A DNA stretch of 64,000 bases from Roseovarius sp. (GTDB taxonomy: Bacteria > Pseudomonadota > Alphaproteobacteria > Rhodobacterales > Rhodobacteraceae). Shown piece after piece: positions 1 through 8,554 of this stretch. The notes under the pieces were generated by a model, which worked only from the letters and a program-made list of their open reading frames with translations, did not search any database and was not told where the DNA came from. Location of the stretch: NCBI GenBank assembly GCA_027493545.1, contig JAOSKR010000002.1, positions 930,001 through 994,000 of the forward strand, read 5' to 3'. The position numbers were made by a program, and so were the translations under genes. Each line of letters opens with the position of its first letter. The first letter of the stretch is position 1.

Positions 1-396
1 CCGCCGGCCCTCGCCGTTCTTCACCGCCCGCACGGTGCGATAGCCGATGCTGAGCCCGTCGATGGCCCCCGCCGCGATCAGCGCCGCCGCCTCGCGCGCC
101 CGCGCCACCGTCTCGATCAGCCGGCCGCGGACGAACAGCCCGCGGCCGTCCTCGCGCACCTCGTCCCAGACCCCTATGGGCTGGGCCGGGTCGTGCTGCC
201 ACAGCATCTTGACCTGACGCCCCTCGACCGCAAGCCGCGCCAGCGAACCGGCATAGGCGCCCGGCTCGACGATATCGCCGCCGCGGTCGCAGTCGCCGAA
301 AAGGCTGGCATACCCCTCGATGACCTTGCCGTTGGTCACCGCCAACTCGCCGTCGAAGCGGCAGAATTTCCGCTCAAGCCGAAAGTCCGTATCCAT
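1..396 (-). CDS. HK97-family prohead protease, GTA gp4-like (3' end off window)
   Basis: Capsid maturation protease of the HK97 / U35 type, expected to trim the major capsid protein during head assembly. I translated this fragment by hand: it opens with MDTDFRLERKF at 396 and runs 132 codons before the window edge. The two residues expected for the serine-protease catalytic site are visible, His in LWQHDP and Ser in GLSIGY. It follows the portal gene and the small gp3.5-like gene on the same strand, the order known for rhodobacterial gene transfer agents (terminase, portal, gp3.5, protease, capsid). The capsid gene would lie just outside. A prophage head module is the alternative, but the close neighbours match GTA better. 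Confidence 0.85.
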   Translation of the reverse strand, partial: MDTDFRLERKFCRFDGELAVTNGKVIEGYASLFGDCDRGGDIVEPGAYAGSLARLAVEGRQVKMLWQHDPAQPIGVWDEVREDGRGLFVRGRLIETVARAREAAALIAAGAIDGLSIGYRTVRAVKNGEGRR

Positions 397-434
397 CCCG
401 TTTGTCCTTTCTTGCGCCCCGCCGGGCTCGCGTT

Positions 435-668
435 TCAGAGGTTCCCCGTCAGGAGTGGCCAGACCGCCTCGGCCAGCAGCGCGCCCGCGACCCCGTAAAC
501 CGCCAGCCACAGCCGCCGCTCAAACCGCTCCAGCGAGGTCTCAATCTTGTCCAGCCGCTGCGCCAGCGCCTCGTTCTGCAGCTCAAAGAACCGCTCCTGG
601 GCCTCGAGCCGCAAGGCCGGGGGCGCATTCGAAGGCCTCGAAACCATAGCGCCCGCGCCGCCTGTCAT
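435..668 (-). CDS. GTA gp3.5-like small membrane-anchored protein
   Basis: A 77-residue protein whose ATG (668) overlaps the portal stop codon as ATGA; this coupling decides the start over longer possibilities. The middle is charged and helical (residues about 20-52, rich in Glu, Gln and Arg, probably a short coiled coil) and the C-terminal 25 residues form one hydrophobic segment (WLAVYGVAGALLAEAVWPLL). A small ORF of this kind sits between portal and protease in rhodobacterial GTA clusters; its role is not established. The assignment rests on position and layout, not on a known motif. Confidence 0.7.
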   Translation of the reverse strand: MTGGAGAMVSRPSNAPPALRLEAQERFFELQNEALAQRLDKIETSLERFERRLWLAVYGVAGALLAEAVWPLLTGNL

Positions 669-1885
669 CGGGCATCGGCCGCCTCCGCGCCGCTCTCCCC
701 GTCCGCCAGTGCCGGCAGCCCCAGCAGCGCGCGCTTTTCCGCTCCGGTCAGGAAATCGGCATCCGCGACGCGGCGCCATTGCGCATCGCGCTCGGCCGCC
801 AGCGCCGGCACCCGATCGAGATCGGGCACCAGTTCCAGCGACTCGCCGGTGAACTGCCCCAGCCACTCCGCCACCCGCGCCGCGACCCGCGCCGTCAACG
901 GCAGCACCGTCAGCCGGTAAAACGCGCGGTTGGCCTCCTGGTAGTTGGCGTAGGTGGCGTCGCCCGGAATACCCAGCAGCATCGGCGGCACGCCAAAGGC
1001 CAGCGCGATCTCGCGCGCGGCGCTTTCCTTGGTCTTCTGGAATTCCATGTCCGAGGGCGAAAACCCCATCGGCTTCCAGTCGAGCCCGCCTTCCAGCAGC
1101 ATCGGCCGTCCGGCGTTGCGCGCGCCCTGATGGTGCGCCTCCATCTCGCTGACCAGCCGGTCGTACTGGTCGTGGCTGAGGCTGCCCTGCCCCTCGGCTC
1201 CGCGATAGACGATCGCGCCCGAGGGTCGCGCGGCATTGTCCAGCAGCGCCTTCGACCAGCGCGCGGCGGCATTGTGGACATCCACCGCCTGCGCCGCCGC
1301 CTGCAGCGGCGAGAGCCCGTAATGGTCGTCCTGTGGGTGAAAACTCTTGAGGTGGCAGACCGGCGCCGGCCCCTCGCCAACCTCGAAACGGTGCTTGCGC
1401 CCGCCGACGGCATATTCATAGCCCACCGGCCAGCCATCACGCCCCGGTACCACGCTCATCCGGTCCGAACGCAGAACGTGCAGCTCCAGCGGCAGCCGGC
1501 CCTCGGCCCCGCCCACCGCCTCGAGATAGGCGTTCCCGGTCAGCAGCAACTGACCGAAAAGCGCCTCGAACAGCTCCGCCCGCCCCTGCGCCGGGTTCGG
1601 CCGCGCGATCAGACCCAAGAGCCCATGCTCGGCGTAGCGCTCGCTGCGGTCCTGCAACACCAGCGGCATCGCGGCGGCGGCCTCGGCCACCATCTTGACA
1701 CAGCGAAACCCGACCGGGTTGCCCGCGAACCCCGTCTTTGTCAGCGTCACCGCATCACGCGGGCTCCACACCACGCGACCGACGCCGTGCCAGGCCATGA
1801 CCGGCCCGGTGGCGCTGGCCTTCTGCTCGGGCGGCACGGGCGCATCGGGCGCCGCCGCGCCCTGGCGGAAGAAATCCAAGATCAT
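665..1885 (-). CDS. Phage portal protein, HK97 type (GTA gp3-like)
   Basis: A 406-residue portal protein, the dodecameric ring through which DNA is packaged into the GTA head. Family features include the N-terminal block with VMAWHGVGRVVWSPRD, the early region FRCVKMVAEAAAAMPLVL, and the later EIALAFGVPPMLLGIPGDATYANYQEANRAFYRLTVLPL stretch (described, not a catalytic site) that typifies HK97-like portals. Length is normal for the family. A GGAG motif lies just before the ATG at 1885. It is separated from the terminase gene by 94 bases and overlaps gp3.5 by ATGA, so head genes are translated as one run. Confidence 0.92.
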   Translation of the reverse strand: MILDFFRQGAAAPDAPVPPEQKASATGPVMAWHGVGRVVWSPRDAVTLTKTGFAGNPVGFRCVKMVAEAAAAMPLVLQDRSERYAEHGLLGLIARPNPAQGRAELFEALFGQLLLTGNAYLEAVGGAEGRLPLELHVLRSDRMSVVPGRDGWPVGYEYAVGGRKHRFEVGEGPAPVCHLKSFHPQDDHYGLSPLQAAAQAVDVHNAAARWSKALLDNAARPSGAIVYRGAEGQGSLSHDQYDRLVSEMEAHHQGARNAGRPMLLEGGLDWKPMGFSPSDMEFQKTKESAAREIALAFGVPPMLLGIPGDATYANYQEANRAFYRLTVLPLTARVAARVAEWLGQFTGESLELVPDLDRVPALAAERDAQWRRVADADFLTGAEKRALLGLPALADGESGAEAADAR

Positions 1886-1979
1886 CTCCGGGGGGTCTCC
1901 TCGTATCTGCCTCGTTTCGCCGGCGTTATCTGCCCGCGCTCGAAGGGCATCAGACGGTCAAAGGTTTAGAAAAGCTTTA

Positions 1980-3274
1980 TCAGACCGCGCGCACCCGAGG
2001 CCGGCGCCACTTGGCGGCCGGCTCGATCATCAGATCGCTCAGCGCCCAGACCAGCGCATCGAGCCGGTCGGGGCTGCCCTTGCCGGCATAACCTTGCGCA
2101 GTCATCGCGCAGAGCTGTTCCTCAAGCGCGCCCAGATCGCCGCAATGGTATACCCGCCCCTGCTCATAAAGCGCCGCCACCGGCTCGGCCCGCGCCGCCT
2201 TGCCGCGGGTTGCGCGCACCTTGCGCACCGGCACCAGCGGATCGACCTGCCGGATCACCTCCTCCACCAGATCGCCGCCCTGGTTGACCTCGGCCACCAA
2301 CCGGTCGGCGCCAAAGCGCTCCATCGCCCGGATCGCGGCGGCCGCCCAGCCGGCGGGACTGGCGGCACTCACGCTGCAGTCGGCCAGCACAAAGGCGCGC
2401 CAGTCCTGCACCGGCCCGCGCGTCACCGCACCCGCAACCACAATGCCGCATTCATCTGATCGCGGCCCGCCAGTGACCGGCGGATCAACCGCCACCACCA
2501 CGCGGTCAAGCTCGGGCGGCGCCGCCACCCGGCACGCATCGAGCGCCGCGCCCGACCAGAGCGCGCCCTCGGTATCCTCGACCAGCACGCCATCCAGTTC
2601 CTGGCGCCCCAGCCGTGTGCCGGCATAGCGGGCGCGGACCTCCTCCAGAAAGGACCGCGCCAGATTGGCGGCGTTGGCCTCGGTGGGCGCGCTCGTCACC
2701 ACCGTGCTGTCGCGGCCCAGCAAGTCCTTCAGCGCCTTCACCCCGCGCGGCGTCGTGGTCACGCAGACCTGCGGTGTGTCGCCCAGGCGCAGCGCGAACT
2801 GCAGCATGTCCCAGGCGTCCTCGGCCTTCTTCCACTTGGCCATCTCGTCGGCCCAGGCGCAATCGAACTGCGGCCCGCGCAGGCTCTCGGGGTCTTGTGC
2901 CGAAAATATCTGCGCGGTGGCGCCGTTGGGCCAGACCAGCCGCCGCCGCGTCGCCTGCCATTCCGGGCGGCGGTCGGGCGGCGAGCAGGCAATGATGCCG
3001 CTTTCGCCAAAGACCATCACGTCGCGGGCCTGGTCGAGCGTCTCGCCGATCAGAGCCACCCGCCGGCAGCGCCCCGGATCGAGCGGCATCGCCCCCTCGA
3101 CCTGCGCGCGCACCCATTCGGCCCCGGCGCGGGTCTTGCCGGCCCCGCGCCCGCCCATGATCACCCAGGCCCGCCAATCACCCTCGGGCGGCAGCTGGTG
3201 CTCCATCGCCCAGAACTCGAAAATGTAGGGCAGCGCCAGCAGCGCCCCCTCATCGAGCCCGTCGAGAAACTCAT
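1980..3274 (-). CDS. Large terminase subunit TerL (GTA gp2-like), probable frameshift near start
   Basis: ATP-driven DNA packaging motor. The Walker A motif GGRGAGKT lies near residue 45, followed by typical terminase blocks (VALIGETLDQARDVMVFGESG, WPNGATAQIFSAQDPESLRG, CAWADEMAKWK) and a C-terminal nuclease domain. The open frame runs up to 3416, which would overlap the small terminase gene by about 146 bases and has no clear start. The ATG at 3274 overlaps the upstream stop as ATGA, but is out of frame by one; adding one T to the TTT at 3267-3269 joins it cleanly as MSFLDGLDEGALL, giving 431 residues. Given the many single-base indels elsewhere I prefer that start. The frame from about 3260 downwards is certain. 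Confidence 0.85.
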
Positions 3275-3600
3275 CCTCCGCCGCCCGCCCCTCTGAGACG
3301 ATCCAGGCGGCCGCGGATCGCAGTCCTCGCGGCGGCGAAATCAATGGCGAAATCGTGGACGATTCCTCTTTCGCGTAGTTTGCGTTTTTCAAGCTGTACC
3401 TCCGCATCCAGCGCAATCTTCAGCCATTTCCGGATTTCCTCGGTGGCCCGGGTCGCCTCTTTCAGCGCACCCGGATCGCCCTGTTTTATCCGGTGGTAGA
3501 TTTCTTCCAGCTCGGCGCGCATGTCGGCCAGTTGCCGCTCGACGCCAGCGATGGAAGAGCCGAGCCCCGTGGGCCCCTCGTCAGGTGTGATCAGAATCAT
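3271..3600 (-). CDS. Small terminase-like protein (GTA gp1-like)
   Basis: A 109-residue first gene of the GTA cluster, by position the small terminase / DNA-recognition partner of TerL. It begins MILITPDEGPTGLGSSI with a GGGAAGG ribosome binding site a few bases upstream of 3600. Residues about 20-75 are strongly helical and charged (ADMRAELEEIYHRIKQG, TRATEEIRKWLKIALDAEV), consistent with an oligomerising coiled-coil domain. The stop overlaps the proposed TerL start as ATGA. A longer reading from 3741 crosses the promoter and lacks coding character, so I reject it. Function is inferred from conserved gene order. Confidence 0.78.
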   Translation of the reverse strand: MILITPDEGPTGLGSSIAGVERQLADMRAELEEIYHRIKQGDPGALKEATRATEEIRKWLKIALDAEVQLEKRKLRERGIVHDFAIDFAAARTAIRGRLDRLRGAGGGG

Positions 3601-3711
3601 GCCTTCCCGCTCGTGCCGCGTGCCTGTTCTCAATCGCCCCGCGGGGACCGTCGACCCGATGCGCCGGGCAACGCCGAAACCCCGTGCCGGGTTTTTATTG
3701 CACGCCGACAA

Positions 3712-3741
3712 CCTATACGTGTTTTTCGCGAGAAAAGTCAA
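3712..3741 (-). promoter_or_regulatory. Candidate sigma-70-type promoter of the GTA cluster
   Basis: On the minus strand TTGACT (3741-3736) and TATAGG (3717-3712) are separated by 18 bases, about 110 bases before the first GTA gene. Farther upstream two TTAA half-sites (3783-3786 and 3793-3796) are spaced six bases apart, close to but not matching the CtrA spacing of seven. CtrA is known to influence GTA expression in Rhodobacterales; its direct binding here is speculation. Confidence 0.5.
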
Positions 3742-3820
3742 CGTGTTGCGCTTGAGAAGTACAGCGCAAGCGACCGTTTCAATTAAGTTTTCTTAAGGTT
3801 TTGGTTCGACTCGCCGCGCC

Positions 3821-4979
3821 TCATTCCGCGCTGCGTTCCGCCTCGATCCGGCGCCAGCGGGCGACGTTGGCGTTGTGCTCGTCGAGCGTCTCGGCAAAGG
3901 CGTGACCGCCGCTGCCATCGGCCACGAAGAACAGGTAATCGGTGTCGTCGGGGTTTGCCGCGGCCATCAGGCTCGCCTCGCCGGGATTGGCGATTGGCGT
4001 TGGCGGAAGCCCTTCTATTACATAGGTATTATAAGGTGTTGCACGGCGAAGTTCACTCTGCTTCAAACCCCGGCCAAGCACCCCCTGGCCGCCGGTGATG
4101 CCGTAGATCACCGTCGGGTCGGTCTGCAGCCGCATGCCCCGCTTCAGCCGGTTGACAAAGACACTCGCGACCCGGCCGCGCTCGTCCGCCACGCCGGTTT
4201 CCTTCTCGACCAGCGACGCGAGGATCAGCAGGTCGGCCGGGGTTTCCAGGGGCAGATCGGGGTCGTGCGCCTCCCAGGCGGCGGCCAGCCGCGTCTTCTG
4301 CACCTCCGTCATCCGCGCCAGCAGCGCGGCGCGGTCGTCGCCCTTTTCGACCTCGTAGTCGAACGGTGCCAGGCTGCCTTCGGGCGGGATCTCCCCGACC
4401 TCGCCCGACAGCACGTCGATGGCCCTGAGCGCCGTCGTCACCCGCCAGCTGGTCACCCCTTCGGCGACGTTGACGCGCAAGCGCGTGTCGACCTGGCCGC
4501 TGACCTCTCCATAAACCGCGGGCGGCGCCTCTTCCGGACAGCAGATCGAATGCCGCGACCTCGGCATACGCCTCGGCTTCAGGGTCGAGCTCGCGCACAT
4601 CGACGCGCACCTGGTTGACGCCGATTCGATAGACCACCTCGGTGCCGCAGGTGCTGGCGCCGCCGCGGGTGACGATGTCGACCACCTCGGCCATGCTGGC
4701 GCCTTCGGGGATCAGCCAGCTGCCGGCCTTGAGCCGGTCCTCCTTGCCGCTGTAGCCCGCGCCGATGCGGAACAACACCCCGCTGCCGATCGCGCCCCGC
4801 TCTTCCAGTTCGCGCGAGACCGCGCGCATGTTGCTGCCGCGTTCCACCCTGAGGCAGATCGACGCCTCAAGCGGGCCTTCAGCGGTATAGCGGCTTTGCC
4901 CCCACAGGATCACCCCGCCCAGCAGGAACACCACAACCACCAGAAAGGTCAGGAAATTCGATGCGATGTGTCGCCACAT
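3821..4979 (-). CDS. mltG: Endolytic murein transglycosylase MltG (single frameshift)
   Basis: Inner-membrane lytic transglycosylase that cuts nascent glycan strands and helps terminate peptidoglycan polymerisation. The N-terminal part (4979 to about 4536) has one membrane helix (FLTFLVVVVFLLGGVILWG) and the part after the shift carries the YceG / MltG catalytic region, including LASLVEKETGVADERGRVASVF with the catalytic Glu, and IYGITGG, YNTYVIEGLPPTPIANPG. The two halves are in different frames; removing one base in the GG at 4534-4535 joins them as a 385-residue protein of normal size. Its ATG overlaps the fabF stop (TGATG), so it is co-transcribed with fabF, the usual arrangement in this order. 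Confidence 0.9.
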
Positions 4980-6238
4980 CAGCGCAGCGCCCCCAGGCAG
5001 AGCGAGGCGTTGGTGCCCCCGAATCCGAAGCTGTTGGACATCGCCACCGCGATCTTGCGCTCGCGCCGGGCGTTGGGCGCCAGGTCGAGCGGTGTCTCCA
5101 CCGCCGGATTGTCGAGATTGATCGTCGGAGGCGCCACCTGGTCGCGGATCGCCAGGATCGAAAAGATCGCCTCGATCGCCCCCGCCGCGCCCAGCAGATG
5201 CCCGGTCGAGGACTTGGTCGAACTCATCGTCGCCTTGGCCGCCGCGTTGCCCAAGAGCCGCTCGACCGCCCTCAGCTCGATGGTGTCGGCCATGGTCGAG
5301 GTACCGTGCGCGTTGATGTAATCGACCTCCCCGGGATCGAGCCCGGCATTGCGCAGCGCCGCCTGCATCGCCCGCAACGCGCCATCGCCATCTTCGCTGG
5401 GCGCGGTGATGTGATAGGCGTCGCCCGACAGCCCGTAGCCCAGCACCTCGGCATATATGCGCGCGCCGCGCGCGCGCGCGTGCTCCAGCTCCTCCAGCAC
5501 CACGACGCCTGCGCCCTCGCCCATGACGAACCCGTCGCGGTCGACATCATAGGGGCGGCTGGCCGCCTGAGGGTTGTCCTCCCACTTGGTGCTGAGCGCC
5601 TTGCAGGCGTTGAACCCCGCGATCCCGATCTCGCAGATCGCCGCCTCGGCGCCGCCGGCGACCATCACCTCGGCGTCGCCGTGCTGGATCAGCCGCGCGG
5701 CATCGCCTATCGCGTGCGCACCGGTCGAACAGGCGGTGACCACCGCGTGATTGGGGCCCTTGAAACCGTAACGGATGCCGACCTGCCCGCTGACCAGGTT
5801 GATCAGCGCGCCGGGGATGAAGAAGGGCGACACCCGCCGCGGTCCGCGCTCGTGCATCAGAAGGGCCGTCTCCGCGATCGAGTCCAGCCCGCCGATGCCC
5901 GACCCGATCATCACCCCGGTGCGCAGCCGGCTTTCCTCGTCCTGCGGCATCCAGCCCGAATCGCGCACCGCCTGATCAGCGGCGGCGATCCCGTAGAGGA
6001 TGAAGTCCGAAACCTTGCGGCGTTCCTTGGGCTCCATATACGCGTCGGGGTTGAAACCGCCGTTGCTGCCATCGCCCAACGGCACCTCGCAGGCGTATTT
6101 CGTCACCACCCGGCTGGCGTCGAAACGGGTGATCGGACCCGCCCCCGAGCGGCCGTCAAGCAGCCGGCGCCAACTTTCCTCCACCCCGTCGGCGAGCGGC
6201 GTCACCAAACCCAGACCCGTGACAACGACACGACGCAT
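4979..6238 (-). CDS. fabF: Beta-ketoacyl-ACP synthase II
   Basis: Condensing enzyme that elongates acyl-ACP with malonyl-ACP in type II fatty acid synthesis. The 419-residue product has the whole thiolase-fold active site: nucleophile Cys170 in TACSTGAH, His in NAHGTSTMADT and His in SSTGHLLGAAG, with the GFGGTN motif near the C-terminus. The start MRRVVVTGLG at 6238 is chosen over an upstream ATG because AGGAGGGG precedes it and the family begins this way. It lies downstream of acpP and the HisA-like gene on the same strand and overlaps mltG by one base. Confidence 0.96.
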   Translation of the reverse strand: MRRVVVTGLGLVTPLADGVEESWRRLLDGRSGAGPITRFDASRVVTKYACEVPLGDGSNGGFNPDAYMEPKERRKVSDFILYGIAAADQAVRDSGWMPQDEESRLRTGVMIGSGIGGLDSIAETALLMHERGPRRVSPFFIPGALINLVSGQVGIRYGFKGPNHAVVTACSTGAHAIGDAARLIQHGDAEVMVAGGAEAAICEIGIAGFNACKALSTKWEDNPQAASRPYDVDRDGFVMGEGAGVVVLEELEHARARGARIYAEVLGYGLSGDAYHITAPSEDGDGALRAMQAALRNAGLDPGEVDYINAHGTSTMADTIELRAVERLLGNAAAKATMSSTKSSTGHLLGAAGAIEAIFSILAIRDQVAPPTINLDNPAVETPLDLAPNARRERKIAVAMSNSFGFGGTNASLCLGALR

Positions 6239-6357
6239 CCTGCTGTCCCCTCCTGACCTCATCGGCTGGTCTTAGCGCGCCTTGGCCCCGGTGGGCAAGC
6301 CCGCGCGCGACCGCGCGGCATGCCGCGCATGGCCGTGAATGCCCGGGAAGGTCGGCA

Positions 6358-7101
6358 TCAGATGAAATCCGCCACCGGCTCGGCGTCGCTCGCCGCCACC
6401 GCAAGCGCCTCGGCGAGATCGACATCCTTTGACAGGAGCGCCCGCCCGATCAGCGTGCCCGCGATGTTCTGGACGTATTTCAGCCGCGCCACGTCATCCA
6501 CGCTGCGCACCGTGCCGCGCGCGATGACCGGATGCCGGGTGGCCGCGGCCAGGCCGCTGATCACCGCCAGGCTGGCATCGGCGTCGGCGATGTCGGCGTC
6601 GATATCGGTCACGATGATCCCCGCCAGCGGCGCGTCGTCGAAGGCGCCGATATAGGTTTCGGGGTCGAACGCACTCTTGCTGCGCCAGCCTTCGGTCATC
6701 ACCGATCCCTCGAAGACGTCGACCGCCAGCACCATCTGGTCGGGGTGCCACTTGGCCAGCTCGCGCACCAGGTCGGGATCGTGTGCCGCCAGCGTGCCTG
6801 CGACGATCCGCCCCGCGCCGGTGTCGATCCAGCGCTCGATCGTCTCGCGCGAGCGGAACCCCCCGCCCAGCTGCACCGGGATGCCGGCGGCGCGGATGAT
6901 CTGCTCGATCAGTTCGGCATTGTCGCCGGTGCCCGCCAGCGCGTCGACATCGGTGACATGCAGCCATTCGGCCCCGGCGGCGGCATAGCCGCGCGCCGTC
7001 TCGACCGGGTCGACATGCCAGATCACCGGCTCCTCCAGCCGCCCGCGCGTGAGCGAGACGACCTTGCCGGCATGAAGTTCCAGGGTGGGATAGATGATCA
7101 T
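6358..7101 (-). CDS. HisA-like TIM-barrel protein (HisA/HisF family paralogue)
   Basis: A 247-residue (beta/alpha)8 protein related to ProFAR isomerase HisA. Visible family features are GKVVSLTRG near the N-terminus, the phosphate-binding loops PVQLGGGFRS (about 75-84) and ARGTVRSVDD, and Asp128 in LAVDVFEG plus the following GW. The position corresponding to the catalytic Asp8 of HisA is Glu8 here (YPTLELHAGK), which makes a straightforward HisA activity uncertain. It sits between acpP and fabF rather than in a histidine operon. The start at 7101 has AAGGGGA upstream. It could be a paralogue with a changed substrate; I do not assign the symbol hisA. Confidence 0.8.
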   Translation of the reverse strand: MIIYPTLELHAGKVVSLTRGRLEEPVIWHVDPVETARGYAAAGAEWLHVTDVDALAGTGDNAELIEQIIRAAGIPVQLGGGFRSRETIERWIDTGAGRIVAGTLAAHDPDLVRELAKWHPDQMVLAVDVFEGSVMTEGWRSKSAFDPETYIGAFDDAPLAGIIVTDIDADIADADASLAVISGLAAATRHPVIARGTVRSVDDVARLKYVQNIAGTLIGRALLSKDVDLAEALAVAASDAEPVADFI

Positions 7102-7235
7102 GTGTGGATCCCCTTGATTCGGCGTGTCCGCGTGATGCACGTCCGCCCGGACGATGGCTCCGCGCCGTCCGCCAGTATAACACCAAATCGGCGTTATCGG
7201 GTCCATTCGCGGCCCTGCAGGCGGAAAACCGCAAC

Positions 7236-7263
7236 GAAAAACCCCCGCCGGTCGGACGGGGGT
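7236..7263 (-). terminator. Rho-independent terminator after acpP
   Basis: On the minus strand a stem ACCCCCG / CGGGGGT (7263-7257 with 7247-7241), extended inside by CC/GG, is followed by a run of T. It lies 35 bases past the acpP stop and would end or attenuate acpP transcripts before the HisA-like gene and fabF. Confidence 0.85.
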
Positions 7264-7297
7264 CTCGAAAAATCGTGTATTTGGAACGTCGCCGCGC

Positions 7298-7531
7298 TTA
7301 CGACGCTTCCTTGATGAACTTCACGGCATCGCCAAAGGTCTGGATGGTCTCGGCGGCGTCGTCGGGGATTTCGATGCCGAACTCTTCCTCGAAGGCCATG
7401 ACCAGTTCGACCGTGTCGAGGCTGTCAGCGCCGAGATCGTCGATGAAAGAGGCGTTCTCGGTCACCTTGTCCTCTTCGACGCCCAGGTGCTCCACGACGA
7501 TCTTCTTAACGCGGTCGGCGATATCGCTCAT
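7298..7531 (-). CDS. acpP: Acyl carrier protein
   Basis: A 77-residue acidic carrier protein that holds acyl chains on a 4'-phosphopantetheine arm. The attachment serine is in the invariant GADSLDTVE motif (Ser37), followed by [12 protein letters not shown]. Start at 7531 is supported by GAGGAA upstream and by the standard opening [20 protein letters not shown]. It is placed after fabD-fabG with its own promoter candidate and terminator, so it can be expressed at a higher level than the flanking enzymes. Confidence 0.98.
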   Translation of the reverse strand: MSDIADRVKKIVVEHLGVEEDKVTENASFIDDLGADSLDTVELVMAFEEEFGIEIPDDAAETIQTFGDAVKFIKEAS

Positions 7532-7716
7532 GTTGTCGTTCCTCATCTTGTCTCGGGCGATCCGGCCCGATTTCTTTCCGCCCCTGCCCCGTGTTCGGGA
7601 AGCGGCAATGAATTGTGCCCCCTCGGGGCGACTGGTTCGGCGCGGCTTTTCCAGCCCGGCCCGCCGGGCACCGGCCAAGCGCAACGCCGCCCCGCCCCCG
7701 GTCTGAAACTGCGCCG

Positions 7717-7744
7717 CCTATAGCACATGGCGCGGGATTGGCAA
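7717..7744 (-). promoter_or_regulatory. Candidate acpP promoter
   Basis: Minus-strand TTGCCA (7744-7739) and TATAGG (7722-7717) with a 16-base spacer, about 180 bases before the acpP start in the 262-base gap after fabG. No operator is evident. Confidence 0.5.
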
Positions 7745-7794
7745 ATCATTTCCCGGCCGCTGCGGCGCCCCCGGAAAATGCTCGCCGGCGGGGC

Positions 7795-8532
7795 TCAGAT
7801 CATCGCCATCCCGCCATTCACATGCAGCGTCGCGCCGGTCACGTAAGCGGCTTCGGGGCTTGCCAGATAGAGCACCGCCGCGGCGATTTCCTCGGGCGCG
7901 CCCATGCGGCCGGCGGGGATCTGGGCGTTGATCGCCTGCTTCTGGTCGTCGTTCAGCTTGTCCGTCATCGCGGTGGCGATGAACCCCGGCGCCACGGTGT
8001 TGGCGGTGATGCCGCGGCTGGCGATCTCCTGGGCGATGGCCTTGGTCATGCCGACGAGGCCGGCCTTGGCGGCGGCATAGTTGGCCTGGCCGGCGTTGCC
8101 GGTCGTGCCCACCACCGAGCCGATGTTGACGATCCGCCCCCAGCGCGCCTTCATCATCGGCCGCATCACCGCCCGGCAGAGCCGCATCGCGGCGGTGAGA
8201 TTGACGTCAATCACCGACTGCCAGTCGGCATCCGACATGCGCATGAAGATCTGGTCGCGGGTGATGCCGGCATTGTTGACCAGGATGTCGACCCCGCCCA
8301 TCGCCTCGGCGGCCTGCCGGGACAGCGCATCGACCGCCGCGCCGTCGCCCAGGTCGCAGGGCAGGACATGGGCGCGCGTGCCGAGCTCGGCCGCCAGTGC
8401 CTGCAACGGCTCGATCCGCGTGCCGCTGAGCCCGACAGTCGCTCCCGCGCCGTGCAGCGCCCGCGCCACCGCGCCGCCAATTCCGCCCGATGCGCCGGTC
8501 ACCAGCGCGGATTTTCCCGTCAGATCGAACAT
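7795..8532 (-). CDS. fabG: 3-oxoacyl-ACP reductase
   Basis: NADPH-dependent reductase of 3-ketoacyl-ACP, 245 residues, a classical short-chain dehydrogenase. The cofactor motif TGASGGIG is near residue 12, NNAG near 85, and the catalytic Ser-Tyr-Lys set is visible (IGSVVG, then YAAAKAG). The C-terminus VTGATLHVNGGMAMI matches FabG. Start MFDLTGKSALVTG at 8532 is chosen over an upstream ATG since the family begins here and AAGGGC precedes it. It follows fabD by 22 bases on the same strand, so the two form an operon. Confidence 0.96.
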   Translation of the reverse strand: MFDLTGKSALVTGASGGIGGAVARALHGAGATVGLSGTRIEPLQALAAELGTRAHVLPCDLGDGAAVDALSRQAAEAMGGVDILVNNAGITRDQIFMRMSDADWQSVIDVNLTAAMRLCRAVMRPMMKARWGRIVNIGSVVGTTGNAGQANYAAAKAGLVGMTKAIAQEIASRGITANTVAPGFIATAMTDKLNDDQKQAINAQIPAGRMGAPEEIAAAVLYLASPEAAYVTGATLHVNGGMAMI

Positions 8533-8554
8533 GCCCTTTTTCCCTTTCTTGCGC

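Noticed and set aside
3271-3741. Longer start for the GTA first gene at 3741
   Set aside because: It would run through the promoter -10 and -35; the ATG at 3600 has a good ribosome binding site.
4961-6256. 431-codon plus-strand frame
   Set aside because: Shadow of fabF; the fabF frame carries all active-site motifs.
7654-7669. GCCCGG / CCGGGC hairpin as a terminator of fabG
   Set aside because: Short stem without T run on either strand, in a naturally GC-rich gap.
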